DNA of 50,985 nt from Bacteroidota bacterium (GCA_021779195.1 JAJYBB010000023.1:1-50985); one strand, 5' to 3'; shown: positions 8,072-16,693, counted from the first letter of the stretch. Program-made: numbers and translations. The notes: a model not told the origin generated them from the sequence alone.

Positions 8072-9031
8072 TCAAATTCTGTCGATTAAAAAGGGATATT
8101 TGTTTTTCAGCGAAACAATCTTTTGTTCAAGTTGTGTCTGAAATTTTAAAAACGCTTCTGATTCGGGATGCAAGGGTCGATGCGTTAAATCGGATGAAAG
8201 TTGCATTAATTCATTCATAATTTTCAATGTAGAAGAATCAAAATATGTTTCGGAAAATCGTTGCCAAATATAATCTACAGCCACATCGGAAGGATGAAAC
8301 ATATCGGAAGCGTAAAATCGGTAATCGCGCAATTCGTCCAACTGAATTTCGTAAGCCGGAAAATAAAGAACGTTTGAAAATTGCTTTTGAAGCTGATCAA
8401 TGGCTAAATGCAAAATACTCTTACTCAGATTATTTTCATGTGCACCATCTTTCCAATGCCGAATGGGACTCACGCTGAAAATAAAATACAAGGTTGGAAA
8501 TAAAGATTGAAGTTTTGAAATCATCTCCGTATAATCCTGAACAATTTCTTCAACACTCAATCTTCGGCGGGTAAAGAAAGTGGAAGGCAACTTGTGGCAA
8601 TTTGAAACCACACTCCCACTCTTCCTTTCTTCGAAAACCCATGCTGTGCCAAAAGTAATCAGCAAAAAACCTGTTTTTTGAAACAACTCGGTGGCTTTAT
8701 TCAGTCTTGAATTTATTTTATTTAAAAAAATTTCAGGCGAACGATCGGAGAATAAATTGCTGTGTGAAAAACTATGCCAAAGAGAATGATATTCAAAAAT
8801 ATCGGCTTCGGTAAATTGCTTGCCTTCAACCAATAATGCAATGCTATTTAGAATGGAAACCGGATTATACAACACACCAAACGGATTAATATCTACTTGA
8901 AAAAAAGCAGTATCAAGCTTATTACCGATATGCTCAGCAAAACATGAACCGAGCGAAAGGATTTGATCCGTATAAGTCAATCCTTTCATAGATTTTTCAA
9001 TACTACATATCGTACGAAATTCTGTTCCCAT
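8072..9031 (-). CDS. GSCFA domain protein
   Basis: The motif that names the family, LGSCFAEHIGNKL, is at residues 27-39 of the 319-residue product. FGTAWVFE and a C-terminal YRFYASDMFHPSD segment are further family features. GSCFA proteins are common in Bacteroidota and resemble SGNH-type hydrolases (GSC and DxxHPS-like blocks), but their biochemical role is not established. The frame is open 39 codons further upstream, but a -7 box (TACTTTTG on the minus strand at 9070-9063) falls inside that extension, so the ATG at 9031 is chosen. No signal peptide is visible, so a cytoplasmic location is likely. It is a single-gene unit with its own terminator. Confidence 0.85.
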   Translation of the reverse strand: MGTEFRTICSIEKSMKGLTYTDQILSLGSCFAEHIGNKLDTAFFQVDINPFGVLYNPVSILNSIALLVEGKQFTEADIFEYHSLWHSFSHSNLFSDRSPEIFLNKINSRLNKATELFQKTGFLLITFGTAWVFEERKSGSVVSNCHKLPSTFFTRRRLSVEEIVQDYTEMISKLQSLFPTLYFIFSVSPIRHWKDGAHENNLSKSILHLAIDQLQKQFSNVLYFPAYEIQLDELRDYRFYASDMFHPSDVAVDYIWQRFSETYFDSSTLKIMNELMQLSSDLTHRPLHPESEAFLKFQTQLEQKIVSLKNKYPFLIDRI

Positions 9032-9062
9032 GTATTCGTTGCATTTAGCGGTTTTCTTTTCA

Positions 9063-9070
9063 CAAAAGTA
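9063..9070 (-). promoter_or_regulatory. Candidate promoter -7 box for the GSCFA gene
   Basis: Read on the minus strand this is TACTTTTG, an exact TAnnTTTG match, 31 bases before the chosen ATG. It helps decide the start of the gene. Confidence 0.55.
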
Positions 9071-9235
9071 AAAAAAATATCGCAATAAATAACCTCTTTC
9101 TTTCCATTCAATCGGGGAAGAGCAGTAATAAAAAAAGTCCTGCATCAACGCAAGACTTTTTATGGGTCATATTTTCCCTAAGATGGAAGGAAAACAAGGA
9201 TAGCAAGTGAAATTAGCACCACATGAGCTGCCGCA

Positions 9236-9487
9236 TCATTTGGCATTAGCTTTTTCAGTTGATTTTCTACATGTTTTTTGGGCATGAGTTTTCATACCTG
9301 CTTGAGCACAACATTTAGATTTATTTATGTTGGCAGCATGATGTGCACAACATGATTTTGCAACTGTTTTTTTTACCGGTTTCACTTCGGTTTGAGATGG
9401 ATTGCTTTTCTGTATGGTTTCAGCCGAAGCTTGAATCGCAAAACCGAAAAGAACAATCATGGATAAAAAAACGATTCTTTTTTTCAT
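9236..9487 (-). CDS. Small secreted Cys/His-rich protein of unknown function
   Basis: The 83-residue product starts with MKKRIVFLSMIVLFGFAIQA, a clear signal peptide with a likely cut after SA at 21-22. The mature part is lysine-rich and has paired cysteines and histidines: CCAHH (46-50), CC (59-60), H68 and C73. This suggests periplasmic or surface metal binding, copper or zinc for example, or disulfide pairing, but I recognise no family. The frame is open 30 codons upstream; the ATG at 9487 is preferred because the signal peptide begins exactly there. No metal-transport gene is adjacent. Confidence 0.65.
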   Translation of the reverse strand: MKKRIVFLSMIVLFGFAIQASAETIQKSNPSQTEVKPVKKTVAKSCCAHHAANINKSKCCAQAGMKTHAQKTCRKSTEKANAK

Positions 9488-9918
9488 TGTTTTGAAAATT
9501 AGTGATGAATAATAAAAAACGATTCGTCCGAGTTGATAAATTGTATCTACTCTACCATCAAAGAATGAATTACACAATCATTCCGGCAGAGTAAAACAAT
9601 CAGACCTTAAAGTAGAAACAAATACATTGCCACAAAATAAGTTTTACCTACATTTAATATTTCTGTGTAATCAACTAATTGAAATTATTATATTGATATT
9701 CAACCAATCATAAACACTTCCAATGCAAATAAATCATCTGTTCAGTCGAGAAATTTAATGAATAAAAGTATTTACCGTTCTGATTTTAATACTTTAGATA
9801 TAAATTCAACAGTTGGACTGGCTAAAATTCACAAACATCAAAAAAATCTAAAGATTTACGATGTATTTATTTATAATTATTGTAAGTTTGTTCCATCAAT
9901 TTAAATCTTTCAAATTAT
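9488..9918. other. Divergent intergenic region
   Basis: AT-rich DNA between a minus-strand and a plus-strand gene. A 48-codon frame (9758-9904) exists but contains the promoter of the next gene and has no recognisable features, so it is not called. A -7 box for the downstream lipoprotein gene is at 9883-9890. Confidence 0.45.
9883..9890 (+). promoter_or_regulatory. Candidate promoter -7 box for the DUF3298 lipoprotein operon
   Basis: TAAGTTTG matches TAnnTTTG exactly and lies 28 bases before the start codon. It probably drives the three closely spaced genes that follow. Confidence 0.5.
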
Positions 9919-10773
9919 ATGAAAAAGCAAATTATTTGGCTGTTATTTAGCATTTTAATTATATCAATGCTAAGTTCATGTATTCAAAATACTATTAAAA
10001 CCAACGAAAAGGACTTTACAAAAAGATACTTTTTAGAAGCCGACACTTCAAAAGGATCATTAAATGTGGATATAGAAGTCGAATTTCCGGTGGCTTACCG
10101 AGATAAAAAAGTATTCGATTCAATTCGTTCAACGATTATTTCGAATGTTTTCGGAGACGAATATGTGTCGTTACCCAATGATTCGATTATTCCCCGATTT
10201 ACCAAGGATATAAATGCCGATTACATTGACAATAACAGACCCTTACTTTCAAAATTAGAAAAAGGAAGTCCTTATAAATTTAACAATGAACAGGTTGTAT
10301 CGGGATACAGTTTATTGAGCGATAAAAATATTTACGTTTATGGTATCGAACGCTATGTATTTATGGGTGGTGCACATGGATTGGAAACCCGCTACTTTTT
10401 GAATTTTGATTTATCGACAGGCAAATTAATTACCGAAAAAGATTTGTTTATCGACGATTATCCTGTTTTATTGTCGGATTTAATAAAAAAACGGATTGTG
10501 GAACAAAGTCAGGAAGACAATGACAGGGAACCCATTCTCGATTTAGAAAATACAGACTATTGGACTGATTCTATAAAACCAAATGGAAATTTTTACATTA
10601 CCGACGAAAGTATAAATTACGTGTTTAATCCATATGAAATTGCACCATACGCACTTGGTCAAACTGAAATTAGTTTACCTTTCGAGCGGTTGCGTGATAT
10701 TTTAAAACCCAATGGGTTAATTGAATACCTGATTGAAAAACATGCCGAACAAGTTAAAATGTCAAAACCCTGA
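9919..10773 (+). CDS. RsiV-like lipoprotein (DUF4163/DUF3298)
   Basis: The 284-residue protein has a lipoprotein signal peptide with LSSC, cysteine at 21. The C-terminal half shows the features of the DUF3298 family: YVFMGGAHGLETRYFLNFD near 152-170 and a NYVFNPYEIAPYALGQTEIS segment near 233-252. The same two-domain layout occurs in the extracellular part of the anti-sigma factor RsiV, where it binds lysozyme, but lipoprotein versions in Bacteroidota have no known partner. It is expected to sit in the outer membrane or face the periplasm. Six bases separate it from the nitroreductase gene, so they form an operon. Confidence 0.8.
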   Translation: MKKQIIWLLFSILIISMLSSCIQNTIKTNEKDFTKRYFLEADTSKGSLNVDIEVEFPVAYRDKKVFDSIRSTIISNVFGDEYVSLPNDSIIPRFTKDINADYIDNNRPLLSKLEKGSPYKFNNEQVVSGYSLLSDKNIYVYGIERYVFMGGAHGLETRYFLNFDLSTGKLITEKDLFIDDYPVLLSDLIKKRIVEQSQEDNDREPILDLENTDYWTDSIKPNGNFYITDESINYVFNPYEIAPYALGQTEISLPFERLRDILKPNGLIEYLIEKHAEQVKMSKP

Positions 10774-10779
10774 ACCCAA

Positions 10780-11307
10780 ATGACTACATTTTCCGAGTTC
10801 ATACAAACCCGTCGAAGCATCAGGCGGTATACATCCCAACAAATTGAAGACGAAAAAATTCAATTAATACTTCAGTCGGCATTAATGTCGCCTGCTTCGA
10901 AACGAAGCAATCCCTGGGAATTTATAGTAGTACGAAATCGCGAAATGCTGATTCAATTATCTGAATGCCGTTCGCGCAGTGCGGAGTTTTTAGCCCGAGC
11001 ACCATTGTGTATCGTTATCATAGCCGACAGGACAAAAACCGATATATGGCAGGAAGATGCTTCCATTGCTTCCATTGTAATGCAATTGCAAGCCCATGAT
11101 TTAGGACTTGGAAGTTGCTGGATTCAAGTTTTCAATCGCATGAAAAACGAAGAGCTCACTTCGGAACACTATATTCGAACCTTGTTGCAAATACCTGAAA
11201 ACTTCGCGGTTCATAATCTGCTGTCCATTGGATATCCCGACGAACAGAAAACCCCATTCGACATCTCAAAATTAGCTGAACAAAAAATTCATTATGATAA
11301 ATTCTAA
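10780..11307 (+). CDS. Nitroreductase family protein
   Basis: The 175-residue protein begins FSEFIQTRRSIRRYTSQQI, the FMN-binding N-terminus of the nitroreductase family, and continues with SALMSPASKRSNPWEFIVV and a GLGSCWIQV segment typical of small NADH-dependent flavoproteins. It is likely a cytoplasmic FMN oxidoreductase of unknown natural substrate. Length is at the low end of the family (170-220). It lies in an apparent three-gene unit with an outer lipoprotein and a small membrane protein, which gives no hint of substrate. Confidence 0.88.
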   Translation: MTTFSEFIQTRRSIRRYTSQQIEDEKIQLILQSALMSPASKRSNPWEFIVVRNREMLIQLSECRSRSAEFLARAPLCIVIIADRTKTDIWQEDASIASIVMQLQAHDLGLGSCWIQVFNRMKNEELTSEHYIRTLLQIPENFAVHNLLSIGYPDEQKTPFDISKLAEQKIHYDKF

Positions 11308-11336
11308 TTATTAAACCGATTTATTCACAACAGATT

Positions 11337-11654
11337 ATGGCTACTAAAAAAGATAATACCTTAGCATGGGGAATCACATTATTGGTTTTCGGATGCCTGT
11401 TTTTAACACGTCAATTACAGATATTTCCACCTGAAGTTGCTCATATTCTTTTCGATTTCAAGAATTATCCATTTATCATGGGCATTATTTTTTTATTGGC
11501 ACATTCCAACAAAAACATCGGTATTGTACTGATTATTGTTGGGTTAATGTTTCGGTTATCAGATATTATCCAATTAACCAAGCATATATCTGATTATATT
11601 TGGCCATTTTTATTAATTGTTGCCGGTGTTATTCTGGTTCTAAAACGAAAATAA
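11337..11654 (+). CDS. Small four-helix membrane protein, LiaF N-terminal-like
   Basis: The 105-residue protein has about four hydrophobic segments (10-25, 44-57, 59-73 and 86-102) and short polar loops, beginning TLAWGITLLVFGCLFLTRQ. The layout resembles the membrane part of LiaF/YvqF proteins and DUF5668-type domains, which sense or control cell-envelope stress in other bacteria. The C-terminal soluble domain of LiaF is absent. It starts 29 bases after the nitroreductase gene and is likely in the same operon. The function is unknown. Confidence 0.6.
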   Translation: MATKKDNTLAWGITLLVFGCLFLTRQLQIFPPEVAHILFDFKNYPFIMGIIFLLAHSNKNIGIVLIIVGLMFRLSDIIQLTKHISDYIWPFLLIVAGVILVLKRK

Positions 11655-11822
11655 CCGGTATCCGATACGGTGAATGACTGCATTATTTTCTCGGGTTTAT
11701 CGGCAGGTTACGGGTCGTGTTGACATATAAAAAATATTATACGTCAATTTAATTTCCTCGAAAGAATTAAACTTAGATTTCAATATAATTATCACATAAA
11801 CAAATATTTACAGGATATACCT

Positions 11823-12593
11823 ATGAAAGTTGTCTTTGTCGGTTCAGGAAATTTAGCCACACATTTAGCCACAGCCCTCCATGAAAAAGGCATTTGCATT
11901 AGTCAGGTTTACAGTCGTACAACGTCAAATGCCAAGATGCTCGCCGAGAAGCTGCAAACAACCTATACTGACGATCCGGATCAAATTGTACAAGATGCCG
12001 ATATCTATTTTTATGCACTAAAAGATGATGCCTTAGCTGAATTTCTCAAAAAAGTGAATTTACCGGATGCCATACACGTTCATACTTCAGGGAGTGTATC
12101 CATTTCAATTTTCAGAGAATTAACTTATAACTACGGCGTTTTTTATCCCGTACAAACATTTACAAAAGATAAACTGGTTGATTTTTCTACTACTCCCATC
12201 TGTATTGAAGCAGCCAATTCATTGGTAGAAGAAGAACTGATTCAATTGGCTGAATTGCTTACAAATAAAATATACAATATCAACTCCGAGCAACGAAAAG
12301 TGATACATTTAGCAGCTGTATTTGCCTGTAATTTCAGCAATTACATGTACGATGCATCCGCTGAAATTTTAAATGATGCCGGTCTGAATTTTGAAATCTT
12401 AAAACCTTTAATTTCAGAAACTGCCGACAAAATCAGAACATTAACGCCCTATAACGCCCAAACGGGTCCCGCTGTTCGATTCGATAAAAACATCATGGAT
12501 AAGCAAATTGCGATTTTGAAACCTTATCCGGCATTAAAAAAAATATACAAGTTGATCTCAAAAAATATCTATTTACGGCATTTAAAAAAATAG
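11823..12593 (+). CDS. Rossmann-like and DUF2520 domain protein
   Basis: The 256-residue product starts with MKVVFVGSGNLATHLATALH, a dinucleotide-binding GxGNxA fold, and carries a C-terminal all-helical DUF2520 half with HLAAVFACNFSNYMYDASAE. It resembles pyrroline-5-carboxylate reductase and 6-phosphogluconate dehydrogenases in architecture, so it is probably an NAD(P)-dependent oxidoreductase, but no substrate is known. In Bacteroidales such genes often lie with maf-type genes, as here (UbiA and Maf follow). Confidence 0.8.
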   Translation: MKVVFVGSGNLATHLATALHEKGICISQVYSRTTSNAKMLAEKLQTTYTDDPDQIVQDADIYFYALKDDALAEFLKKVNLPDAIHVHTSGSVSISIFRELTYNYGVFYPVQTFTKDKLVDFSTTPICIEAANSLVEEELIQLAELLTNKIYNINSEQRKVIHLAAVFACNFSNYMYDASAEILNDAGLNFEILKPLISETADKIRTLTPYNAQTGPAVRFDKNIMDKQIAILKPYPALKKIYKLISKNIYLRHLKK

Positions 12594-12695
12594 GAATCAT
12601 TACATCACGCACGGTACAGCTTACTAAAAACTTGCGATTAAGTGTTTCGATTTTTTGTTCCCATAAAAAAACATATTCTTAAACCGCAAATTATC

Positions 12696-13679
12696 ATGGC
12701 ATTTTTCAAACTCATACGACTTCATAATCTGATTTTCATAGCATTTATACAATATGTTATGCAAAAAATTATTCTATTGCCTTTGTTGCAAATTTATGGT
12801 TTTGAATCGGGTTTAAGCACATCAATGCTTAATTTATTGATCGTGGCAACGATGCTAATAGCTGCCGGAGGTTATGTTTTGAATGATTATTTCGATGTTA
12901 AAATCGATCGTTTAAATCAACCGGACAAACTGATTATTGGTAATCAGATTTCGAGAAATACAGCCATGCTCATGCATCTGTTCCTGACGGCTGCCGGTAT
13001 AATTTCCGGACTATTTGCAGCTTATTTTGCACGCAGTGTTAGTCTGGCACTTATCTTTATTGTCGTTCCGGGTTTACTATGGTTTTATTCAGCCAGTTAT
13101 AAACGGCAATTTTTAATCGGCAATTTAGTTGTCGCTTTCAATGCTGCACTTTCCATTTTAATAGTTGCCATCGATCAGTTGGCTTTTCTGCAAAAAGAAT
13201 TTGGAAAATTGATTTTCGAAACACCAATTCCAACCGAAATGTATGCATGGATTGGAAGTTTTGCCTTATTTGCTTTTCTTACCACCTGGATTCGCGAAAT
13301 TATTAAAGATATGGAAGACGAACCCGGTGACCGCGAAATGGAATGCCGCACTATGCCGATCAAGTGGGGCAGACAGAATACAACTTGGTTTACAATAAGT
13401 CTAATTGCATTGACCAATTTCGCATTATATACACTCTCAACCTTATATCTTCCTTTTGAAGGAACGTTGACAGTGCGATATTTAATATTTGGGATTTCAC
13501 TACCGAGTTTAATATTGATCTACCTGCTGTGGAATGCAAAAACACAGGCAAATTATCATCAGGCATCTACACTTACAAAAATAATTATGTTAATTGGAGT
13601 TCTTTATGCATTCATATTTTACTTTTTACAGGCGAAATCACATGGGATTACCATGTTTGGCATTTTTACCGTAAAATAA
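12696..13679 (+). CDS. UbiA-family prenyltransferase
   Basis: The 327-residue membrane protein has around eight hydrophobic helices and both aspartate-rich motifs of the UbiA superfamily: NDYFDVKID (63-71) and DMEDEPGDRE. These bind Mg-prenyl diphosphate. Members attach an isoprenoid chain to a quinone precursor, haem or glycerol phosphate; Bacteroidota homologues in this context are often labelled geranylgeranylglycerol-phosphate geranylgeranyltransferase, without proof. The frame is open 18 codons upstream, but only from a GTG. The ATG at 12696 gives MAFFKLIRLHNLIFIAFIQY, which places the first helix as usual. The neighbours (DUF2520 and Maf) do not settle the acceptor. Confidence 0.85.
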   Translation: MAFFKLIRLHNLIFIAFIQYVMQKIILLPLLQIYGFESGLSTSMLNLLIVATMLIAAGGYVLNDYFDVKIDRLNQPDKLIIGNQISRNTAMLMHLFLTAAGIISGLFAAYFARSVSLALIFIVVPGLLWFYSASYKRQFLIGNLVVAFNAALSILIVAIDQLAFLQKEFGKLIFETPIPTEMYAWIGSFALFAFLTTWIREIIKDMEDEPGDREMECRTMPIKWGRQNTTWFTISLIALTNFALYTLSTLYLPFEGTLTVRYLIFGISLPSLILIYLLWNAKTQANYHQASTLTKIIMLIGVLYAFIFYFLQAKSHGITMFGIFTVK

Positions 13680-13811
13680 CGTCTTATTCAATCATTTTGA
13701 CTTCATGATAACTTCAACAGCTTGGCATACAACTGTTAGGACAAATAAAGTTAGTATCTGATTAATCGACTCTTGAAAAATGCAAACCGGCACATTTACG
13801 AAATAAACAAA

Positions 13812-13819
13812 TATCTTTG
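13812..13819 (+). promoter_or_regulatory. Candidate promoter -7 box for maf
   Basis: TATCTTTG matches TAnnTTTG exactly, 31 bases before the start codon. This suggests that maf can be transcribed independently of the prenyltransferase gene 170 bases upstream. Confidence 0.5.
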
Positions 13820-13849
13820 CAGATAAAACTTAAATAAATCAATACTTTA

Positions 13850-14434
13850 ATGCTTAAAAATCTTGAACGATATCAGTTGATCTTAGGTTCACAATCGCCA
13901 CGACGACAAGAACTTTTAAAAGGGTTAAATATTCCATTCGAAGTAAAGGTCATCGATGTTGAAGAAACTTATCCTCAAGGTCTGGTTGGAGTAGATATAT
14001 CCATGTATTTAGCCGAGAAAAAAGCAGATGTTTACCAACCATTTATGAATGAAAACACACTGTTGATTACCGCAGATACCATCGTTTGGCACGAAGGTCA
14101 GATTTTCGGAAAACCAACCGATAAAACGGATGCCATACGAATGCTCAACGCTCTTTCCGGCAAAACACATCAGGTCATTACAGGAGTATGTATTTCTACC
14201 TTATCGAAACGGAAAATATTCTCAGTAATCTCTGAAGTTCGGTTTGCGAAGTTAAACACGTATGAAATTGAATATTATGTCGATAATTATAAACCTTATG
14301 ACAAAGCCGGAGCGTATGGAGTTCAGGAATGGATTGGTTTTGTTGCAGTTGAAAATATCGAAGGTTCTTACTTTAACATCATGGGATTACCGATTCAACG
14401 GTTATATAACGAATTAAAACACTGGAAAGAATAA
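13850..14434 (+). CDS. maf: Maf family nucleoside triphosphate pyrophosphatase
   Basis: The 194-residue protein carries the Maf signatures LILGSQSPRRQELL at 10-23, ADTIVWHEGQIFGKP near 75-89 and KPYDKAGAYGVQEWIG near 147-162. Maf enzymes hydrolyse non-canonical or canonical NTPs (dTTP/UTP or 7-methyl-GTP by subgroup) to the monophosphate and are linked to arrest of cell division. The E in YGVQEWIG fits the dTTP/UTP (YhdE-type) subgroup, but this is an inference from pattern only. Length is normal. Confidence 0.93.
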   Translation: MLKNLERYQLILGSQSPRRQELLKGLNIPFEVKVIDVEETYPQGLVGVDISMYLAEKKADVYQPFMNENTLLITADTIVWHEGQIFGKPTDKTDAIRMLNALSGKTHQVITGVCISTLSKRKIFSVISEVRFAKLNTYEIEYYVDNYKPYDKAGAYGVQEWIGFVAVENIEGSYFNIMGLPIQRLYNELKHWKE

Positions 14435-14511
14435 AAATTGAATCATTCATTTACAAAAACACCTGTTGAATCAACCAATATTCAATGCATCAACTTGTTA
14501 TCAGCTTTCAA

Positions 14512-15771
14512 TTATAAAAAGCTAATAAACAGCAATACATTTAGTAAAGTAACGATTACACCCAACGAATAAAGTAAATATTTAGAGAATCTGCTGTTTT
14601 TATATTCACCCATCACTTTCACGGAAGAAGTGAGATATACTTGATAAAAAATAGTAAAAGGCAATTGAATGCTCAGCAACATTTGTGAAATAATTAATCC
14701 TTGAAAAGGGTTGTTAATCAACAAAATAATCAGATATGCCATTACAAGTGAGATCAACACACCAACCCGCGAGTGATTGTCCTTAATATCATAAGGTTCT
14801 TTGTACATCCCTGCAAAAATAGTTCCAGCAGCCATACCCGAAGTGGTTGTAGAAGCCACACCGGCAAACAAAAGGGCGACAGCAAAAATTACTGCCGCAT
14901 GATTTCCCAGCAAAGGGCTCAATAACTTCTCCGCCTGTTGCAATTCACCTACCGGTGTTTTATGTTGGAAAAAGGTTGCCGCAGCAAGTAAAATCATAGC
15001 ACTATTGATAGCCCATCCCACCAACATGGAAAACAATGTATCTAAAAACTCATAACGAAGTTGTTTCTTAATCACAAGTTTATCTTTCAGATTCCACTGT
15101 CGACTTTGAATAATCTCTGAATGCAAAAATAAGTTATGCGGCATAACCACAGCCCCAAGCACACTCATGATTACCAACATGGAACCTTTCGGAAATGAAG
15201 GCGTAACCCACCCCGTAACAGCACTATTCCAGTCAATATGAACCAACGTAAGCTCATATAAAAACGACAAACCAATCACCGAAACAAAGGCAATGATCCA
15301 TCGTTCAACCATTCGATAGGAATTGGTAAACAACATGATCAAAACAAAAATTGTTACCAAGAACGCTCCAATCGGAATCGGGATATGAAACAACATTTCA
15401 AGGGCAATGGCTCCACCTAAAATTTCGGCTAAAGAAGTTGAAATAGAAGCCATCATGGCTGATGTCAATAAAAATTTAGAACTGCGGGGTTTGAGATGAA
15501 TAGCTGCTGCTTCGGATAAGCAAAGTCCCGTAGCAATACCAAGATGGGCAACATTGTGTTGTAACATAATCAGCATCACAGTCGATAAAGTTACCATCCA
15601 CAACAACAAATAACCATATTCTGCTCCGGCAGCCAAATTTGAAGCCCAGTTTCCGGGATCAATAAATCCAACCGTAACCAATAAACCGGGGCCAATAAAT
15701 TTAAATATATCTAATCCACCAAAACGGGGATGATAATTTTTTCGGTCGATATTTCTAAATAGTTTGAACAT
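14512..15771 (-). CDS. Nramp family divalent metal transporter
   Basis: The 419-residue inner-membrane protein has about eleven helices and the Nramp metal-site motifs: DPGN at 38-41 in helix 1 and VLGAVVMPHNLFLHS in helix 6, whose methionine favours Mn2+ and Fe2+ over Ca2+ and Mg2+. It probably imports Mn2+ or Fe2+ with protons, as MntH does. The C-terminus is short but complete, close to the bacterial length of about 410-420. It is transcribed alone, from a putative -7 box 35 bases upstream. No MntR or Fur gene is in the window. Confidence 0.92.
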   Translation of the reverse strand: MFKLFRNIDRKNYHPRFGGLDIFKFIGPGLLVTVGFIDPGNWASNLAAGAEYGYLLLWMVTLSTVMLIMLQHNVAHLGIATGLCLSEAAAIHLKPRSSKFLLTSAMMASISTSLAEILGGAIALEMLFHIPIPIGAFLVTIFVLIMLFTNSYRMVERWIIAFVSVIGLSFLYELTLVHIDWNSAVTGWVTPSFPKGSMLVIMSVLGAVVMPHNLFLHSEIIQSRQWNLKDKLVIKKQLRYEFLDTLFSMLVGWAINSAMILLAAATFFQHKTPVGELQQAEKLLSPLLGNHAAVIFAVALLFAGVASTTTSGMAAGTIFAGMYKEPYDIKDNHSRVGVLISLVMAYLIILLINNPFQGLIISQMLLSIQLPFTIFYQVYLTSSVKVMGEYKNSRFSKYLLYSLGVIVTLLNVLLFISFL

Positions 15772-15805
15772 AAGAACGATCCGTTAACTATGAATTATTT
15801 TAGCT

Positions 15806-15813
15806 CAAAGTTA
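15806..15813 (-). promoter_or_regulatory. Candidate promoter -7 box for the Nramp gene
   Basis: The minus strand reads TAACTTTG, an exact TAnnTTTG match, 35 bases before the ATG. Confidence 0.45.
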
Positions 15814-16112
15814 TAAATAAACAGTGGAATCTTAGTATCTATACTTTTAAGCTGTTTACAAAAATAAAAAAAAATAAGCAAATCACAAATATTTAACATA
15901 TAAATGGCATTCAGCTGGATAAAAATTTATGATCCAATACCATGTTTTAAAAAATTCAATCATCAAAAAACAGTTAAAAAAATGATTTTCAGAAAATTAT
16001 CATATTTAAAAACGAATATTTAAGGTTAAAACAGAACAACTCAAAATCGGGAAAAGGTAGGTTTATCACCATTTTAAATGTAAAACTGTCCATTATTTTA
16101 TGTTTGTTTACA

Positions 16113-16144
16113 GTAAAATAATTTCATTGACCAAATTATTTTAC
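16113..16144. promoter_or_regulatory. Perfect 12-base inverted repeat, candidate operator
   Basis: GTAAAATAATTT (16113-16124) is followed after 8 bases by its exact reverse complement, AAATTATTTTAC. It ends 6 bases before the -33 element of the promoter of the orphan winged-helix gene. That is a natural site for a dimeric DNA-binding protein, possibly the gene product itself. Confidence 0.5.
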
Positions 16145-16150
16145 AGAAAT

Positions 16151-16181
16151 TTTTGTATTAAAAAAAAAAATCATACTTTTG
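16151..16181 (+). promoter_or_regulatory. Promoter of the orphan winged-helix gene
   Basis: TTTTG at 16151-16155 and TACTTTTG at 16174-16181 match the Bacteroidota -33 and -7 elements with an 18-base spacer. This is the best complete promoter match noticed in the window. The leader would be about 135 bases. Confidence 0.65.
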
Positions 16182-16196
16182 CATTAATAATGCAAA
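16178..16196. promoter_or_regulatory. Perfect palindrome overlapping the -7 box and start site
   Basis: TTTGCATT-AAT-AATGCAAA is a perfect 8-base inverted repeat with a 3-base centre. It begins within the -7 box, so a bound protein would block transcription. Confidence 0.45.
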
Positions 16197-16324
16197 CAAT
16201 TTTGCGAAATAAATGTTTTTACAAATATAAATACATTTATTGAACAATAAAAATTTAAATCGTCGGATATCCAATAAAACACTAAGTTTCACTATCCATA
16301 AACAAACCCAGAAAAATTACTAAA

Positions 16325-16693
16325 ATGAAAAACGAAAACGGAAAAACAATGCTCGGCGAAGAAGAAAAAAATCTAAACGCCATTTTAAGTGTAGGTTCCT
16401 ATAAAATTGGAAATTACATGATTGATGTTCCAAAAAGATTGCTTACCATTAATGGGCAGTCTACGAAATTGACTACAAAGGAATTGCACCTTTTAGTTTA
16501 TTTTGCAGCGAATGCCAATGATTTTGTAGATCGCAAGGCAGCATTACGAATGATCTGGAAAGATGACAATTATTACAATTCCAGAAGCATGGATGTTTAT
16601 ATTTGCAAGTTACGAAAACTGCTCAAAGATGACACAAACGTGTACATAATCAATATCCATGGAAAAGGATATCGCATGATTGTTCCTGCATAA
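16325..16693 (+). CDS. Stand-alone OmpR/PhoB-type winged-helix DNA-binding protein
   Basis: The 122-residue protein is only a Trans_reg_C domain after a charged N-terminal tail of about 22 residues. KLTTKELHLLVYFAAN at 48-63 leads the domain, RKAALRMIWKDDNYYNSRS (70-88) and the recognition helix MDVYICKLRKLLKDD (89-103) follow, and IHGKGYRMIVP closes the wing. These match the C-terminal half of Bacteroidota response regulators such as RprY. There is no receiver domain and no phosphoacceptor aspartate, and no sensor kinase gene is adjacent. It may be a constitutive or partner-controlled regulator derived from a response regulator. Two inverted repeats at its own promoter suggest autoregulation. 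A T-tailed hairpin follows the stop codon. Confidence 0.88.
   Translation: MKNENGKTMLGEEEKNLNAILSVGSYKIGNYMIDVPKRLLTINGQSTKLTTKELHLLVYFAANANDFVDRKAALRMIWKDDNYYNSRSMDVYICKLRKLLKDDTNVYIINIHGKGYRMIVPA

Larger units (their letters stand above)
15772..16324. other. Long divergent regulatory region
   Basis: The 553 bases between two divergent genes contain no credible gene. They are very AT-rich. The right-hand half carries a full promoter with two perfect inverted repeats and a further AT-rich stem (AATAAATGT at 16208-16216 with ACATTTATT at 16233-16241) in the leader of the winged-helix gene. Confidence 0.6.

Noticed and set aside
8072-8478. Two + strand frames opposite the 3' half of the GSCFA gene
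   Set aside because: They are shadows of the minus-strand gene and carry no domain signatures.
9758-9904. 48-codon frame upstream of the DUF3298 lipoprotein gene
   Set aside because: It overlaps the likely promoter of the next gene and has no protein-like features.
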